This document shows, piece by piece, positions 29,387 to 42,800 of a stretch of DNA of 64,000 nucleotides (position 1 is its first letter; each line of letters opens with the position of its first letter). The notes under the pieces are model-generated. The model made no database searches and was not told the DNA's origin. It saw nothing but the letters and a program-made list of their open reading frames with translations. Made by a program: the position numbers and the translations under genes. Origin of the DNA: Progne subis subis (Eukaryota; Chordata; Aves; Passeriformes; Hirundinidae); assembly GCA_022316685.1 (NCBI GenBank), contig JAKJHU010000023.1:6745192-6809191 (forward strand), given 5' to 3'.

Positions 29387-31587
29387 TCAGAAAGACTACC
29401 CTTTTTTCAAAAATTATTCTGCTTTGTGTTTCACTTTTCTCCCATGTTCAGAGACTGTCAATCATTAATCTGGAAGAAAAGCAAGCAAGCAAGCGAAAAC
29501 AAGCCTAAAAATAACAAAACAAGCCAGTATTAACTCATTTTTGCTTTCTGGTCACTATGTTTTTCACATAGTAAGCAACATTGACTATTTTGGTGGGTTT
29601 TGCTCTTGCTTTTTTTTCCTTCTATCGCCTAGGAAAAGAAATTACTTTCTCTGAGAATGGAAAAGAAAACAAATTCACGTTTACAGGGTGGCAGCTTCTT
29701 AAGCTACTTTGAAAATGTCACATCACAGACATATACAGCAGTACACAGCTTTAGGAAGAAAACCCCATACCTCTTTACAGCATCTATCTCAATGACAACT
29801 AATGAGTCACCAAATTAGTTCTAGTAGAGGTTCATCCCAATAGACAATTATTGATGTTTTAGTCTTTCATCTATTCCATACCTAATTCCATTTCAAAAAG
29901 CACTTCAAAACTTACATCAAAAGAGAATATGTATATACAAGTAAGCCATTTCAAGGGAAAAAGAAAAGAAAACCTGCATAATCAAATAGCAGAAAAAAAC
30001 TACCAGAATCAGAAAATGGCATCAATGCTAAGCACCTTAGGAACTTTTTACATTACATTAAATTACATCTGAAATTTTCCATAAAAGTGTGCTTTAGAGA
30101 AATAGGCTACTCTATTATGAAAAGGAGAAACACATGGCTAAAGAGCATAAATTGAAACTACTTTGATATAGCTTCTCGTAAACAAACAATAGTTTTGTGC
30201 TTCCCACATTCCTTTAGCTTTGACTATACCTACATTCTATGCATTACACATTGACGTTTAAAAGTGAGAACTGCACAGATCAATATGTATTCTGAACCAC
30301 CACGACAGAGAGCTGCTTTGAAACCTATACAACAGAAAATCTTGCATAAGAGCAGCAATAAAAGGATACAAGGTGAGCCTGAATTCCTGCCAGCATTACT
30401 TAAAATGAGTTATAATACTCTCATATGAAGACCCTTTTGATTTCATATACATAGGCAGATATTGCCTGTGAATTGTTTTCAAGGGGAGCTATTTAGCTGT
30501 AACTTTCCCCCACATCTATCTAGCTACTTGTACACTTACCCCTTACTTGAACACTTATCAAAAATGGGGTGTTTTGTATAAACAGTGTGCTATGCATATA
30601 TATAAAAACTTAAAGAATCTAGCCTCCTCATCATGAAATATTTTTATCTAAACACAGCAGGTTAACAAAGTTTTTTCTGCAAGCATTTGGTATTAAAATT
30701 GGGGTGGAAAGAATAATGCTAAAAATGTAAATAAAAAACTTTAAAATTTAACATGCAACTGTCTCCAGCAAACGTGATGCTTTGAAAATCCCTACAATCT
30801 AGAGGCACAAAGCAGCTTTAATGACGATCCAATCAAAGCTTCACACCACTAAACTATTAAAACCATTTTATTAGCTAAAGATTCCTGAGGTAATTACCAA
30901 TTTGGTATAACCTGAAATTTAAAATTTTAAACTATATTTAGTGAGTCATTAAAGTCCTTAATAATCAGGACTTAAAAATAAACGTGAAGAATTGTGAAAG
31001 AAAAGATTATACGAGAGATAATTTGTAAGACTGGTGGTACTCAAGATATTAATTATTCTTCTTCATTCATGAATTTGATATTGTCCTTAACAAATTAATA
31101 GAACCACTTTATATTACTGCATTTGGATTCTGAGTCAGAGCAGGGGAGCTAAGAAGGTAAATTTCCATTTTATCCTTTTACCTGGAAAACAAGCCTGAAC
31201 TTACATTTCTCAGTGAAACTTAACATTTGAAACATTCCTCTTTCGAGTTTACAGCCATGTGATTACAAAACCCACAGTGACATAAAAAAAAGTGCATTGC
31301 CCAAGGAATAATTTGTGATCCTTTTCAATATCTTTTATGCGAAAAACAGCCATGGCTAAAAGCCCAAGAGAAATATCTCCTGGGATGGGAAGTGCATCCA
31401 TTGGGCAAGGGATATATGGATGCTTTCTTTTTTGTATCTCAAAGGCCTTTAAATGGGAAAAAGGTTCCAAACCTCTCAGCTGAAGAAGTGCATAGAGCAC
31501 TTCTGTGCGCTCTATAGCACAGCTTTTAGCTCAAAATCACAGGTGCCCATAAAGTCCAGACAGTGCATTTGTATAGCATTACACACA

Positions 31588-31749
31588 ATCCAAACATTCT
31601 CTCATGTTCTTCCTGATATGCATTTGTGACTGGACCAATTCTGTCGACACTAATCTAATCTAAATCTAATGCTTAGCCTTCACTTCCTACAAAGGGACAG
31701 ATATGTGTAGGAGAGAAGGAGAGTGCAAGGAAATGGTAGCAAAAAATTG
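31588..31749. repeat. 162-bp duplicated segment, copy 1
   Basis: From ATCCAAACATTCTC to CAAAAAATTG; repeated at 32563-32724 in direct orientation with a single mismatch (TCTAATCTAAAT here, TCTAATTTAAAT there). The sequence is not recognisable as CR1, LTR or SINE. The 813 bp between the copies is not repeated. Confidence 0.95.
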
Positions 31750-32562
31750 CTATCTTCCAACCTAGCTGCCACGTCCCAAATTGCATCACCCAGGTTCTCA
31801 CCCTGTGTCATCCAAAATCTGAAGTCACCTCCAAAAGTTGCTGTGAGACAGCTGGTACCAGAAGTCTGCTCTATGACAACAACGCAAGACAGATCCATGT
31901 CAGCCAAGTGACTGCTCTCCATCTCCACCCCGGTTACACAGCATTGCTTCCACCACAGCTCTTCAGAGGTCTTTAGGCAGAGAATTAAAAGCAGTGAAGC
32001 TTTTCTAAAGGAGTATTTACAGGCCTACAGCTATGCTTCTACTGGAGCATACTCCTGAGTAAATCCCACAAGACACTAAAGCTGCAAGATAAACATCAGG
32101 GGGTTTAAAACTAAATAAACATTGCAAATCATTGTGAAAGCTGATTAAGGAAAGCAAAAAACATGTGATGAGGGCTACTGATGATCACTATTCAAGAGTA
32201 ATAAACGAAAGAGTGTGCTCAGCAGCAAAGTTTTCTTTAACTGTCTGGTAACTTACAAAGTCAATATAAAATTAGACTTTTCAGATATTCCCAAGATTTC
32301 CAGGGTTTCGATTCTAAAGAAGAAAGCTTCTTAAATGAAACCTTAATGAATTCCAGAGGAATAAGAGCACTGAGAATGGTAATAAAAGCTATCTACAGAT
32401 TGCCTAAGAAAGCAAAAGATCTTCTGTTCCTTAACGTTATCAGTGTAGCTACTGCTACCTTTCTAAAGCAAAATGAGCACACTCAAAAGGACCAGTTCTT
32501 GGCACCCTCTGAAGCTGAATAACCCAGCTACATAAGTCAACAGCAAGACTTTCGTGAACACC

Positions 32563-32724
32563 ATCCAAACATTCTCTCATGTTCTTCCTGATATGCATTT
32601 GTGACTGGACCAATTCTGTCGACACTAATCTAATTTAAATCTAATGCTTAGCCTTCACTTCCTACAAAGGGACAGATATGTGTAGGAGAGAAGGAGAGTG
32701 CAAGGAAATGGTAGCAAAAAATTG
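32563..32724. repeat. 162-bp duplicated segment, copy 2
   Basis: Second copy of 31588-31749, offset by 975 bp, with 161 of 162 bases identical. The flanking bases beyond the segment differ, so the boundaries are sharp. Confidence 0.95.
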
Positions 32725-33256
32725 TAATAGTCTCATATCTAAGCCAAAATTAAGCAGCTGCATAGAAGCAGATGATTAATACAGGCTACAGCAATAACTT
32801 GCAGGTCTGAGGGACCTGCTCTCACTGGCAAATACCCACTGCACACTGGCCTGTCAGGCCTTGGGCAATGTGCAACACACATAGAAAACTTCATAGTTAA
32901 AACAAAGCATGTGTCTTCCCACATTTTATTCCAAAATCTGTCTCTAACTCCAACTTTTCTAAATTTTTTTAGGTTAAAACACAGAAACTCAATAGGTTTT
33001 CTCAGACTTCGCCCTTGTAAGGGCGATGCAATACTGTCATTTTGTTCCATTATCCATTTAGCTCTGATAATGAGGGGGACACAACCCAGTATCATTTAAT
33101 TCTTTAAAGAAAGATGATATTACCATTAGCTTCAAAATGTGCAAAATAATTCAAGCAAGCCACCTTAAGTTTAGCACTTTTTATTCTTCATCTTGACCAA
33201 AAGAATCGTTTGTTTTGTTTTGGTTAATAAATCTGAACATTGACTGTGACTTAAAC

Positions 33257-33352
33257 AATGCAAAAAAAAAAAAAAAAAAAGCAAAAAAAAAAAAACCACA
33301 CACAACCACACAAAAAAACCAAACAAACAAAAAAACAAACAAACAAAAAAAC
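33257..33352 (+). repeat. A-rich and CAAA-rich simple repeat
   Basis: A run of about 18 A, then A-rich DNA with CA and CAAA units (CCAAACAAACAAAAAAACAA). It could be the tail of a lost retroposon or plain simple-sequence expansion; no body is recognisable in front of it. Confidence 0.8.
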
Positions 33353-34980
33353 TGATGAAACCCAGCTACTGAAATTCTATTTTTAAATTTTACAAAAGTC
33401 TTAAAAAAGTTCCAAGATATTAAAAAATGTACAGACTATAAGTTTTATAAACCTTTAAGCACTATAAGAAGCTGTTCACTACTGTTAAAAAGAAAAACTG
33501 CAACATTGCCTTCTGTAGATTTTTCACAAAAAAAAAAAAAAAGGTAGTAAGGTACTATAAAATACTTTGCATACCAAAGAAAACAGGACTTTCAGACAGA
33601 AAAAATACCTGATGAGGTGATATTGAAAGATTTCATTTACAGCCAGAAGAATGCACAATGAGGATTCTCAGTGTGTTCAGTGAGCATATAAAAAAACAAC
33701 AGCTAAGACATTTTGAAATGCTACATGGAAATGCATTTGTTTTAAGCAGAGCTCAAACCACATGTGTTTGAGACTACTAATGGAATTTTTCATTATTGTT
33801 CTTCCGAATACAGCCCAATTCAATTTCGGTACATGCTTACATTTAGGCACATAAATGTTCCTTTTGACTTCAAAGTATGGATTCATGAGCTGCTTTCTGA
33901 TTGCAGAAATATGTTGTTTTTGGAGAAAGTAAAAATGCTGTTCTCCAAAGGTATTAAATAACATTTACTCTCATTCACACTGAGAAACATACATAGAGAA
34001 ATATCAGCCTACACCATGGTGAATTAGCAGTATCAGGGATAGGGAGGAATTTGTAAGATGAATTGATATTGACTTAATTCCTGGGAAATACTGCTGTGGT
34101 TGCTACTTTACCCACGTTCTCATTAATAAGGGACACATGAAAATTGATCAGGTGGCTCTTTCCCTCATCTAAAAACTATCTAAAGACAGTGATAGACAGC
34201 TACTGTGGAAAATGACCAGTCTGGAAAGCTGGGTCAGAAGTTTAGTTTTTCTCAGTTAAAAGTGATGCTTGTGAAAACCAGAAATTCTCCTCAGTGCTCC
34301 TACCTAGCCCACTCTCTCACTTTTTCTCCACTCTACCTTCTCAAGTACAAACCATCCCTCAAACTTCTGCTTGGGAGCAAAGAGATTTTACAGTTCATCA
34401 GAACAAGAGACAAACACAGAGACAGACCTAACCCACACACAGAAGAGTGGGGAAAGTTCTCAGGTTTGCACGCCCCAGTGAAGCTCATTAAGCAAGTGCT
34501 TCTCAGTAACTACGCCTCGATTTCTTGAAGGTAAGACGTACAAAAATATAGTCAAAATATTCTAATCCCCCCCCATGGGAACGTGTCAACAGTTGTCTAG
34601 ATGATATGAACTTTATGAAAGAGTGGATTACTAAAGTCCAATATATACAGATCTTTTGAACCAGACAGGCAAATAAAAGACAAAATATGAAAAATTAAAT
34701 ATGCAAATTATCAAGTAGATATCGCATTTTATACTGATTATATTATACTAGAGAACTCAAGATGAATATTACTGCTGAGATATGCAGAGCCATATACACA
34801 GCAGAACACAAACTAGTTCAATAAAACCAGAAAACAGAAATTTTAAAAAGCATTTACTGACTACTAGTATTCCCTTATTTTGGTTGGACAATGATATAGC
34901 CAGTGTAAAACAAAATTGTGGGAAGAAGGTAATAGCCATTTACAGGTCAGGAATAATAAACTGCCAAGCAGACTGTCTCA

Positions 34981-35172
<192 letters not shown>

Positions 35173-36617
35173 TCATAAAAGCATTATTTCTAACAGTTTA
35201 CTTCTGGACTGCCTTTACTCCCTCAGAAGAAGCCTAGCTGGGCTTCTGCTTTGGTTTGGGAATACCCTTATAAAGACAGCCAGAGGCACTACTTCCTCCT
35301 GTGATCTGAATGGTGTGTGAATGAGATCAGAGAAGCTCTTGGCTGATTCACTGGGATTCTTGGAATTTGATCTAATATCTGGGGGAAATAGAGGAACTCG
35401 GAATAAGTAGAATCTTTATCTAGAGGGGAAAACGGCATTTAAATCCAGAGATGCATCAATGCTGAGAAGTGGCTGCAAAGCCTAAGCTGGAAGCACAATC
35501 CAACATGTCCACACACCATGCTACAGGAAAAGCTGCTTAATGAAATGAGCAGCGCAAATCCAACATTCACAGACCCTACCTACATGTGTCCTATACTTTA
35601 AAAACTTCACATTAGGAAGTCAAAATGCTTGCCTACCTGGAAGCTTGCTTGCTTTCTAGAGGCACTGCTAAAATGGATTTGGTTAGTGAAGCCAGCAGTC
35701 ATCTGATTTGTGTACTACAAGCCTCTCAATCTATAAACTCATATATGTGATCTATATTCAAGAAGTAGCCAAACACTAGGCAGGACTATTATTTTCTCTT
35801 AGAGTCAAGAGCTTGACTTTTTAACAGTGTTGCAAAGGAGGATTTCATGGGCATTATTAGCATCACAAAGATGGCATTTGTGCCTAATATACCTGCTTCA
35901 AGCATTTAAAACAAACATTAAAAAAAAACAGTTGGTATTGTGGTTGTCTTAAAATTAGGATGGGTGACTAATCCCTTCCCCAACTGGCTTCTTTCACCAC
36001 TTCACACACAGCTGCATATACCTTGAAGTGTTTTATAGCATTCCTTGGTATTATGCCTTCCTTATTTAAGCCTTAAAGACATTTCCAGTACAAAGAACTT
36101 TACTATAAGCAAGTCCAAGTGATAGCTGTAAATACTCTGGTTCTACTGTTACTAACAGGTTTCTAAATTACAGTAATTCTAAACACAGAATTACTGACAT
36201 TTTAGTGCAGGCAGATTTGGAATTGTCCACTAATAACCCTGTGTGAACTCCTCTATCTCTGATGGTTTCAGCTCATGCTCTCTTTTTTCTCCAGGGCTTG
36301 CAATCCAGCCCTAATGGTTCATAAGACAGAATTAACTCTGAGGTGCATAATTAAGTCTAGCAGCTTTAATTTTATATAATACATCACACAATGACATACA
36401 ATTTCTGCCTTTATTTTCTAGAGAGAAAACCAGGACGTTCTTTTAAAATGAAAGTACAGATATTGGAAGCTAAGGTAAGTTCCAAAAGGTGTTTTATGAA
36501 AGTTATTGGACATATACACTCACAATTCAGAGTCCAAGTTTTTTGCAGCATATGACAACCATACAGCAGGTATACACTAGAGCAGGCCAACCCAGAGACT
36601 ATTTCTGAAGTTTAGGA

Positions 36618-36668
36618 GATATAGATATATATATATAGATACATATATCTATATATATAGATATATGT
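36618..36668. repeat. AT-rich microsatellite with palindromic arms
   Basis: (TA)n blocks punctuated by GATA on the left and by TATC on the right, around a central ATACAT, so the arms can pair as a hairpin of about 12 bp or more. This is simple-sequence DNA and no function is implied. Confidence 0.75.
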
Positions 36669-36717
36669 GAACATAGTAAAGGATGAAAGGGAACTGAACT
36701 GCTTGGTTATGAACCAT

Positions 36718-36856
36718 AACTGAGTTCAAGAAGTATTTGGACAATGCTTTCAGGCACATAGTATCATTCTTGGTACATGCAGTGTAGGGCCGGGAGTTGG
36801 ACTCAATGATCATGTTGAGTCCCTTCTAACTGAGGGTATTCTGTAATTCTATGATA
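36718..36856 (+). mobile_element. CR1 LINE 3' tail
   Basis: Contains AACTGAGTTCAAGAAGTATT, then GGGAGTTGGACTCAATGATC, and ends in the CR1-type octamer repeat ATTCTGTAATTCTATGAT. This is the extreme 3' end of a 5'-truncated CR1 on the plus strand, antisense to CNKSR2. Confidence 0.9.
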
Positions 36857-39800
36857 ATTGCATTTAAAGAAGTACATTAGTCAAGGTATACAAAAACACT
36901 GATTTTTCCTTCCATTTTCCTTCCATAATTGTAACCATTGAGGTTCCGAAATCTACCTGAAACCTTGATTTAAAAAGGTAATGTTCATTTAGGAACTTAC
37001 TTTTATTGAAGATGAATGGAATCAAACGAGCAAATGGTATTATTTTACTTTAAGTATGGGTGTTAATACAATTTGATCTTGAAATTACACAACTGGAATC
37101 TATCTGACATTTCACAGCCTCCAGCATTTCTCTAAACAAAATCACATCATAGTCTCCGGCTTCTAATACCGCATCATCCTCCCTCATAGTTTTGTAATTT
37201 AGTTTGGTTTCACGGTTCATGAGGAAAGAAATGGCATTTTTTACCATCATTACTCTTAGTGAAGATCATTAGAAATGCCCCAAATAAACTTTGTTGACTT
37301 TAAAGAACAGGCAAAGGGACTGAGACATTACTCATTTTAGTTACATTAAGTTATCACAGTGAAGGGTTACGGGCAACAGCATGTCAAGCAGGCAGCAAGG
37401 GTGTCAGCAGGCGGGAGAAGACTACAACAAATTAACAACTAAGATGCAAGATTTTGAGAAGTGCTTCACAACTTAGGAGACAGGTCCATGTTTTATATAA
37501 ACTGCTCCTGCAGAAAATCTAAGGGATCCTCCAATTGCCTCCTCTGCAGTTCTCTGTAGCTTTTAAACCAAGTCCCTTGCATCAATTTCTGCAGATACCT
37601 CCCTGGGGTACTTCTGCAAACTGGACCAATAAAAGTGCAAATTCCTTTCCTCCTCCTTCCCAGTTCAGACCACATCCCTGGAGACAATCTGCATGCACAA
37701 TTACACAGCCACTACCATATAAGCAGCTGGATAAAAGGTAAGGCCCTCTCTAAATATTTGCCTCCAAAGGAAATGTATTTTAGTATTCTATCCCAAGCCT
37801 CAACTTCAGTAGGCAAAGTCCAGGAAGACTTGTGTAACAACATGCCAGCAGTTTCAAACAAAATAACAACAGAAACTTCACTGTAGGGTCACTGACTGGA
37901 TTTCACATGAGACAGTATAAAATACCAATCTGGCAAAAAAATCTCTTCATTGGTAATATACCCATTGTTTATAATTTTAATACAGCACAATATTATTGAC
38001 TGTGAATAGATGTATAATACCAAATATAAGAAATTCCCTGTTTAATTAGACAGCTTCTCTCTAAAAACCCAAAAAATTCCTTGTCTTGACAGAGCCATTT
38101 CTATCACCTTTCAATTTCTATACTTGTCTTTCAAAGCCACATTTTTCACAGTCCCTTGGACCTTCAGGTCTGAGGTACCTCATACAGCTCCAGTGAAGAA
38201 AATTCCCTGAGAAAAAAATTTCTATTTTCAACACATGTACTGTGCAACTTGGTGCTTTTAAAGTTAAACAAGAACCAAAGAACTGCCTTGGACTGGGGCC
38301 CTATGTTGCCCCACTTCCTGCTGTGACATTGATCTCAGTGTCTCACCTCTCACAGTCATTTCCAAGATATTTCCAATACATATTTCCCTCTTTGTGGAAC
38401 ATTTTTTACTGTTTCTCTTGTAATTTGTTTGTTCTTCCTTCAAAATTGTGTTTTTCTTTGCAACACCCACATGAAAACACCTTTGCAGCGCCACAGTACG
38501 CCTACCTGACCACATGCCCTTTCCACTCATTTCCTCTTCCAAACCTCTGCTGGTTTCCCCTTTTCATTATTTGTCTAAGCCTTCCACACCTCATATCTTA
38601 AGGAAAATAAATTTACACAATCAGATGAATGCTTTTGCAAATAAGTGCAGAGTGCTTCTGCCTTTAGTCTCACATTCTCTCCATCCTTCTCCTTTCCAAC
38701 ATTTGAAGCCATTAGCCATTTTCGAACCACTTCCACAAGTGAGTGGGTAATAGGTTTCAAGGATAATTAAGTTCATAGACATTTTGTAATCATGAATATA
38801 GCTGGAAAAGTGGGAACCTCTAAATTTTTCCACTGTGCAAACCCTCATTGTGAACCTTTACCTCATGAGACACCAGGGCAAGATGAAGAGCTTCAGAACA
38901 GAACCTCATCCACAGGGAAAAAACATTAGTGCTTACTTTTTTGTGTTTGTTTTTTAAACACTAAAGTCAATCAACTTCAGTGCCCTAATCTATAGGATGT
39001 AAGGTTTTCCTAAGGTAAGGCACAAAAAGTTACTGGTTCTTTTCACACTTTTTAAAATCAGTGACATAAATAATCAAACACCTCTGAAATGGGAATTTGT
39101 TTTTACACAGGTAACATAGGCTGCAACATGCATGTGTGTACGCGTTTATGAATTGAGATCTAGTTAGCATTTTTATCAGTATCAGCATCTTTCAGAATGA
39201 AAAAAAAAAAAAATTATATTATCAAACATTCATTAATGAAACCACCCTGAAGGACTGGTAGAAAAACCAGCCACATTAACACAGCACAGCTAATTCCATC
39301 ACAGAATTAAGAAATAATACAATTCAACAGCTATTAATAGTCACAACTACTGATTACACATGAAGAAAAATCCTTCAAAAGCAATTAAAAATTTTTGAAG
39401 GAATACATACCCTCAGTATTTCTACACTATCAACTTTTCTGTCCTCATATGCTTCAGCCTCCTCTGCCTTCTTCATATAACATTAAGGGAAAATAATACA
39501 TAGAAATAACCATTTCACTTTAAAAAGTTACAATTTGGACAAATACAGACTGCTGTTAAGTAAAAGCATAACCCAAACCAAAAATTAATCATATTTCACC
39601 TCTAGTTGCAGTACTGAGATATTTTATAACTATTTAGACAATGTGAGTGGCTTAAAACCAATATCATACTTATTTTAGCATCCTAACAAGGGAAAACATT
39701 CTCAGAGCCTTTTGATTAAACATAAAGTCCCAAATCTTTCAAAGAGAGAGGCAACCAAAGCAGTAATGTAAGTCAGTCTTCAAAGGCAACAACATACTAA

Positions 39801-42800
39801 GGTCAAATAAAATTCTGAATGCACAATATTGTTGTATATACACTTTGCTTAAGCCATCTAAGATTCATGGTTTTAGGCTTTCATGTAACAAACATTTCAT
39901 TTGTATTTCTAATAGAATGCCTTTATGTGGAATCAGGAATGAATGCAGTAAAATTCACACTGGATAAAGGAATTCTTTAAATGAGTGCTTTATTAAACCT
40001 CTACAGCTGTTCCAGGAGCACAATACAGTTAAGTACCATAGCATTCTGAGGCAGCACTTACTGACAGGTTTGCTATACCATTCAAACCGGCAAAAAGGGA
40101 AACGCATAGGGGAAGCAAGATTCAAAGGCTTAAGACTAAAACCCAGTTGACAGTGTAATACTGGGGTGATGAGTAAAGACTAGCTAAAGTCTTCTGTTTC
40201 TTTTTGCTTGAGTTTTCATTTGTTTACTCCCACCATCTCCTGTGTAAAGCAGATTTACCCTGTCAGGACAAGTAATAACCAAGCACAGCTAACAGAACTG
40301 TATGAACTCTCTTATAAAGGAGACTCTAAACCAGTAACACTTTCTTTGTAAGTAATAAGGTATGGGCTCACAAACAATGCACCTCTTTACTTAAAACTAC
40401 AAAACAGTCACACCATAAACATCAAAAGGGCTCATTCACCAAAAACAATGAGGCAAAGAAACCCAGCTGAACACACATTCTATCTATAATGGAAGGAAAT
40501 GCATGCATGGAGTATGTCACCGTGGTGAAAAGGAGGACATCCATTTTGGAGTGGGGAACATGTTCTCCTACTACAACCCTTTCATACAATGCAGACTTAA
40601 AGAGTGTGCTAAACCTGAACACCCACAATTGTTCAGTCATAAACCAAGAGCATTGCAGCATCATTGCAGGCTGCACTTGTCTGACACTTGAAAGCACCAC
40701 CAAAAAAAGCCCATGGTGTAAGGCTTGGAGATCCTGTTCTGCTATCAGCCACTGAAGCATTCAAATGTCCTTAACTTCAGGCACAGATTTTACCCTTATT
40801 TGATAGGATTTATGTACAGATACAACTGCTTTGCAGAATTGTAGCAATCTATGCTTCTACCAAAATAATTTGCCCACCTGAGGTTTAGAAGTTATAGGAT
40901 TATACTCCACTACTCTTCGAATGACCCTAAAAGCAGACCTGGACTTGCCAAAAAGGCCCTTTACTATGAAATTTTATATTTTGTTATTTCTGTCAGCAAT
41001 TTTACCATATATTTTATATAACCAAAATTTCTATTTACAGTTAGCTTTTTGTTCACCTTCTTTTTTTCATTTTGTTCATGTACTATGCGTCCAGACAGCA
41101 GTGGTAAGTTAATCAGACAGAGGCACATTTGTCAACCTGCTACCTTTTCTCTGGCCACAGCACTGAAAGCCTCGAATACAGAAATCTATCTTGACAAAAT
41201 CTCTTTGTTCCTCCTACTTAGACTGCAGTGTAATCTGCAGCAGCAGTTTAACATTTTTATTTCCAAAAAGGGATAGTGCTAGTGTGAAAAACAAGAGCTA
41301 CAGAAGAGCTGCTGTGAAAGACATATTGAATCTCTGCCCACACAGATGGCTGAGTCAAACAGTACACTAAAAAATCCAGTGGTGCTTGACAAATCCTAAT
41401 TCATGACCATTAAAATCTGTGACACAACAACAGATGCAAAATGTTGTAGTAGGTACCTCATGGGAAGTTGACTGTATTTTGTTAAATTAAGAGAAAAAAT
41501 AAATACCACATTATCTTAGTGTCTCATTAATGAGGACTCAAGTAAAGCCCAAAAACAACCAAATCTTCCTCACTCCTATTCCCTAAGTCTGCGCTTATAG
41601 TTTATACAGATATCAGTCCTACTGTTAAGATCCAAAATATTCTATTGATGCTTCATAAGATATATGGTATAAGGAGTCCTTGCTTCAGATAACATGGCCC
41701 CAACACTAGACTAGACAGGAAGAAGCCCAAAAGCACAACTAAGAATTCTTTTCTTGCTTAGTGCAATCTGCAGGAAACACATATTTCCAGGGATTTTGGT
41801 TGGCAAAATCAACTGAAGTGTGGTGGAGGTGAATGAAGAGAACATATCAAACCAGGAAAAACACGGAAGATGACATCACCAGAAGTTTGTGCTGGCAAAG
41901 CAACAAGAGAAATGGGAAGAGACAAAGCGCATGAAGCTGCCATAAAATGTCACCTCAGTTCAGGTTTGCTAAGGATCCTTCCTCTTCCACAAACAACAGT
42001 ACAGTTCTTCCCAGTTAAGACTACAGTAATGAGCTGTACCTGTTAAATCCAGCTGCCCCAATAAGAAAAACATATGATATACAGTGGGACTTGAAGAGGA
42101 ACAGTAAGGTTGAAATCCTTTTGCTCTCAAGGCTGTCTTCACTTTGCAGCAGTTTCTGACTCACTAGGACACAAACTCAACACTCAAAGTTATGCCATCT
42201 TCCGAAGAAGATACAAGCTTCTGTCTGCCTTTCAGGTGGTCTGCTAAGATCTGGGAGAAAATGTGTTTGATGAATCTAGGCACCATTCATTCAGGACTCA
42301 TTGCAATCTCAGTACTGCAACCAATAGGTATCAGGAAATTAGTAGAAAAGGAATGACCTGGGAGTACAGTAAAAGAGCTGGCTGTGTCCTAACCAGAGAG
42401 AAAGCTACTTATAAGCACTGGTAAATGCTCTAATCCTGGGGCTCAGAAGAATTTTCTGGGATCCCTATGATATCATTGCTTTACAGTTTATGCTTGCATC
42501 TAGACAACAACTGGCAAGTTTTCACTGGTTTCATTGAAGACGCAAGTAACATGGTAAAATCCTAACAAAATTTTGTTAAAAATGGAAAAATGTAGCTTTG
42601 GCTCTCAAAATCCTTGAGGTATTCATGTTGCTTTTAGATCATGAAAGCCATGGATAAACAATATATACATAATTCAGTAATTGCAAAGGCAGTGAAAACC
42701 AACACAGCCACACGTAAAGTAACCTTTCACAAAGTGTTTTTCAGGTGGATTGTAAATGTGTGCTCTAAGAATGAAACCTTAACCAAGATTAACAGAAATA

